Assembly (NCBI GenBank): GCA_017477005.1
Contig: JAFUXY010000216.1
Location: 1 to 5,572 of the forward strand
Direction: 5' to 3'
DNA length: 5,572 bases
Source: Lachnospiraceae bacterium
GTDB taxonomy: Bacteria > Bacillota > Clostridia > Lachnospirales > Lachnospiraceae
Below the pieces are notes generated by a model that did no database searches, was not told the DNA's origin, and was given only the letters and a program-made list of their open reading frames with translations. Position 1 is the stretch's first letter. Each line of letters opens with the position of its first letter. Positions 4,917-5,572 of this stretch are shown here, one piece after another. The position numbers were made by a program, and so were the translations under genes.

Positions 4917-5102
4917 ATGGCGAGTTCAAAAGAGTATGACGGAATTTTGTTTGACCAGCTGGAAATCATTGAAGAGGCATTATCCTTGTTGAAGGAGGAA
5001 GATGCTCCTAAAACAATGGCCTATCTTGAGAAGAAAAAGAAGTATGTGGAACGCAAATTGTATCGAAATCCACCTTTGCTTGAAGAAGACGATGAGAAAT
5101 GA
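4917..5102 (+). CDS. Small charged protein of unknown function between rplL and rpoB
   Basis: I do not recognise this 61-residue product. It has 16 acidic and 11 basic residues, no Cys, no signal peptide and no membrane segment. Residues 10-28 (ILFDQLEIIEEALSLLKEE) look like an amphipathic helix with a Leu/Ile face. A Lys/Arg-rich second helix follows (KKKKYVERK, 39-47). The tail from 51 is NPPLLEEDDEK. This suggests a helical hairpin, perhaps for protein or RNA binding, but no function is claimed. The ATG at 4917 has AAAGGAG at 4903-4909 with a 7-base spacer. Upstream is an extended -10 promoter and downstream an intrinsic terminator, so it looks like a real one-gene transcription unit. Its place between rplL and rpoB is unusual, as Bacillus has a methyltransferase gene there. 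Confidence 0.75.
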   Translation: MASSKEYDGILFDQLEIIEEALSLLKEEDAPKTMAYLEKKKKYVERKLYRNPPLLEEDDEK

Positions 5103-5143
5103 TGAAATGGGGGTTGCAAAGGAACAGGATTTGTATTATTTAC

Positions 5144-5172
5144 AAGCCCGGGGATCTGTACCCTGGGTTTTT
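5144..5172 (+). terminator. Intrinsic terminator after the small ORF
   Basis: The stem CCCGGGG/CCCTGGG (5147-5153 with 5161-5167, one G-U pair) extends by weak A-T and G-U pairs to 5144. A 7-base loop closes it, and five T residues follow (5168-5172). It ends the small-ORF transcript and shields rpoB from read-through. Confidence 0.85.
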
Positions 5173-5211
5173 CTTTGGCTATTGAACTTTGGAATTACTG
5201 AAAATTTTCTA

Positions 5212-5241
5212 TTGACATATCTGCCTTTCTTGTGATATTAT
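5212..5241 (+). promoter_or_regulatory. rpoB promoter
   Basis: A perfect -35 TTGACA (5212-5217), an 18-base spacer, then TATTAT (5236-5241, five of six matches), preceded by TGA (5233-5235) as in an extended -10. An A/T-rich stretch just upstream (5200-5211) could help. The expected start near 5248 gives a leader of about 60 nt; no terminator or known riboswitch is seen in that leader. The arrangement is the same as rpmG P1. Confidence 0.8.
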
Positions 5242-5306
5242 GTAATGTGCGTTTTCAGACGCTTTCATATCAGATTAAATTCACCAAAACGAGGGAGATG
5301 CTGCCC

Positions 5307-5572
5307 ATGGACAAGAACAGAATACGTCCGGTGAAGTCCGGAAAAGCGATCCGTATGAGCTATTCAAGGCGCAAGGAAGTGCTTGATATGCCCAATTTTA
5401 TTGAGGTACAAAAAAAGTCCTATGAATGGTTTTTGAAAGAGGGATTGAAGGAAGCATTTGACGACATATCCCCGATCGAGGACTTCAACAAGCATCTGAG
5501 CATGGAGTTCGTTGGATTTCGGCTTTGCAGGGACGATGTGAAGTATTCGATTGTTGAATGCACGGAGCGGGA
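5307..5572 (+). CDS. rpoB: DNA-directed RNA polymerase beta subunit, N-terminal part
   Basis: These are the first 88 codons of rpoB, whose product (about 1,200 residues or more) forms half of the RNA polymerase active-site cleft and the rifampicin pocket. The visible N-terminus has the family sequence: [20 protein letters not shown] (20-39), then [20 protein letters not shown] (40-59) and [10 protein letters not shown] (79-88). The frame is open to the window edge, so the gene is cut by the window and not broken. ATG 5307 is chosen because GAGGGAG (5291-5297) then lies 9 bases upstream. The in-frame ATG at 5298 directly abuts that ribosome binding site, leaving no spacer. The gene has its own strong promoter and is separated from rplL by the small ORF and two terminators. 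rpoC probably follows. Confidence 0.96.
   Translation, partial: MDKNRIRPVKSGKAIRMSYSRRKEVLDMPNFIEVQKKSYEWFLKEGLKEAFDDISPIEDFNKHLSMEFVGFRLCRDDVKYSIVECTER

Noticed and set aside
5002..5235. 77-codon + strand frame overlapping the small ORF
   Set aside because: It has no ribosome binding site and runs across the terminator and the rpoB -35 box; the 61-codon frame is better supported.
5298..5306. Upstream in-frame ATG at 5298 as the rpoB start
   Set aside because: The ribosome binding site ends at 5297, leaving no spacer; ATG 5307 gives a 9-base spacer and the expected N-terminus.

Overview
The window is a ribosomal-protein and RNA-polymerase gene cluster from a bacterium, most likely of the Bacillota (Firmicutes). 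The gene order rpmG-secE-nusG-rplK-rplA-rplJ-rplL-(small ORF)-rpoB, the L10-type leader with its own terminator, the strong AGGAGG ribosome binding sites and the zinc-ribbon form of L33 all fit that phylum. Base composition is moderate (about half G+C by eye), which together with the protein sequences makes Negativicutes (Selenomonas relatives) a reasonable guess. That last step is inference, not proof. All real genes are on the + strand.

Layout. Positions 1-258 hold the end of a LivF-type ABC transporter ATPase whose start lies outside the window. A purine-rich spacer with a degenerate tandem repeat (260-390) leads to a cytidylate-kinase-like gene (423-1037). Positions 1040-1220 hold a composite inverted-repeat element with a 15-bp terminal stem, nested hairpins and two related half-units. 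It may be a MITE-like repeat or a structured RNA. Right after it lie two overlapping sigma-70-type promoters (1234-1277), which start the translation/transcription cluster: rpmG (L33, TTG start), secE, nusG, rplK (L11), rplA (L1), rplJ (L10) and rplL (L7/L12).

Regulation visible in the sequence. A hairpin with the features of an L1 repressor site lies directly before the rplA ribosome binding site. The rplA-rplJ gap (3531-3764) holds an L10 leader: a conserved binding domain, a possible antiterminator segment and an intrinsic terminator just before rplJ. A strong terminator follows rplL. A 61-codon acidic/basic helical ORF of unknown function (4917-5102) follows, with its own extended -10 promoter and its own terminator. 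rpoB then starts at 5307 from a strong TTGACA / TGaTATTAT promoter and runs off the window. Thus rplJL and rpoB appear to be separated by two terminators and two promoters, instead of being expressed by simple read-through.

How the genes work together: L33, L11, L1, L10 and L7/L12 are 50S proteins (L1 stalk, L11 region and L7/L12 stalk). NusG is the RNA polymerase elongation factor. SecE is the small membrane subunit of the Sec translocon, and RpoB is the beta subunit of RNA polymerase. Nothing here is a clear new system. The best leads are the 1040-1220 element and the small ORF between rplL and rpoB. No tRNA, rRNA, CRISPR array or complete insertion sequence was seen.
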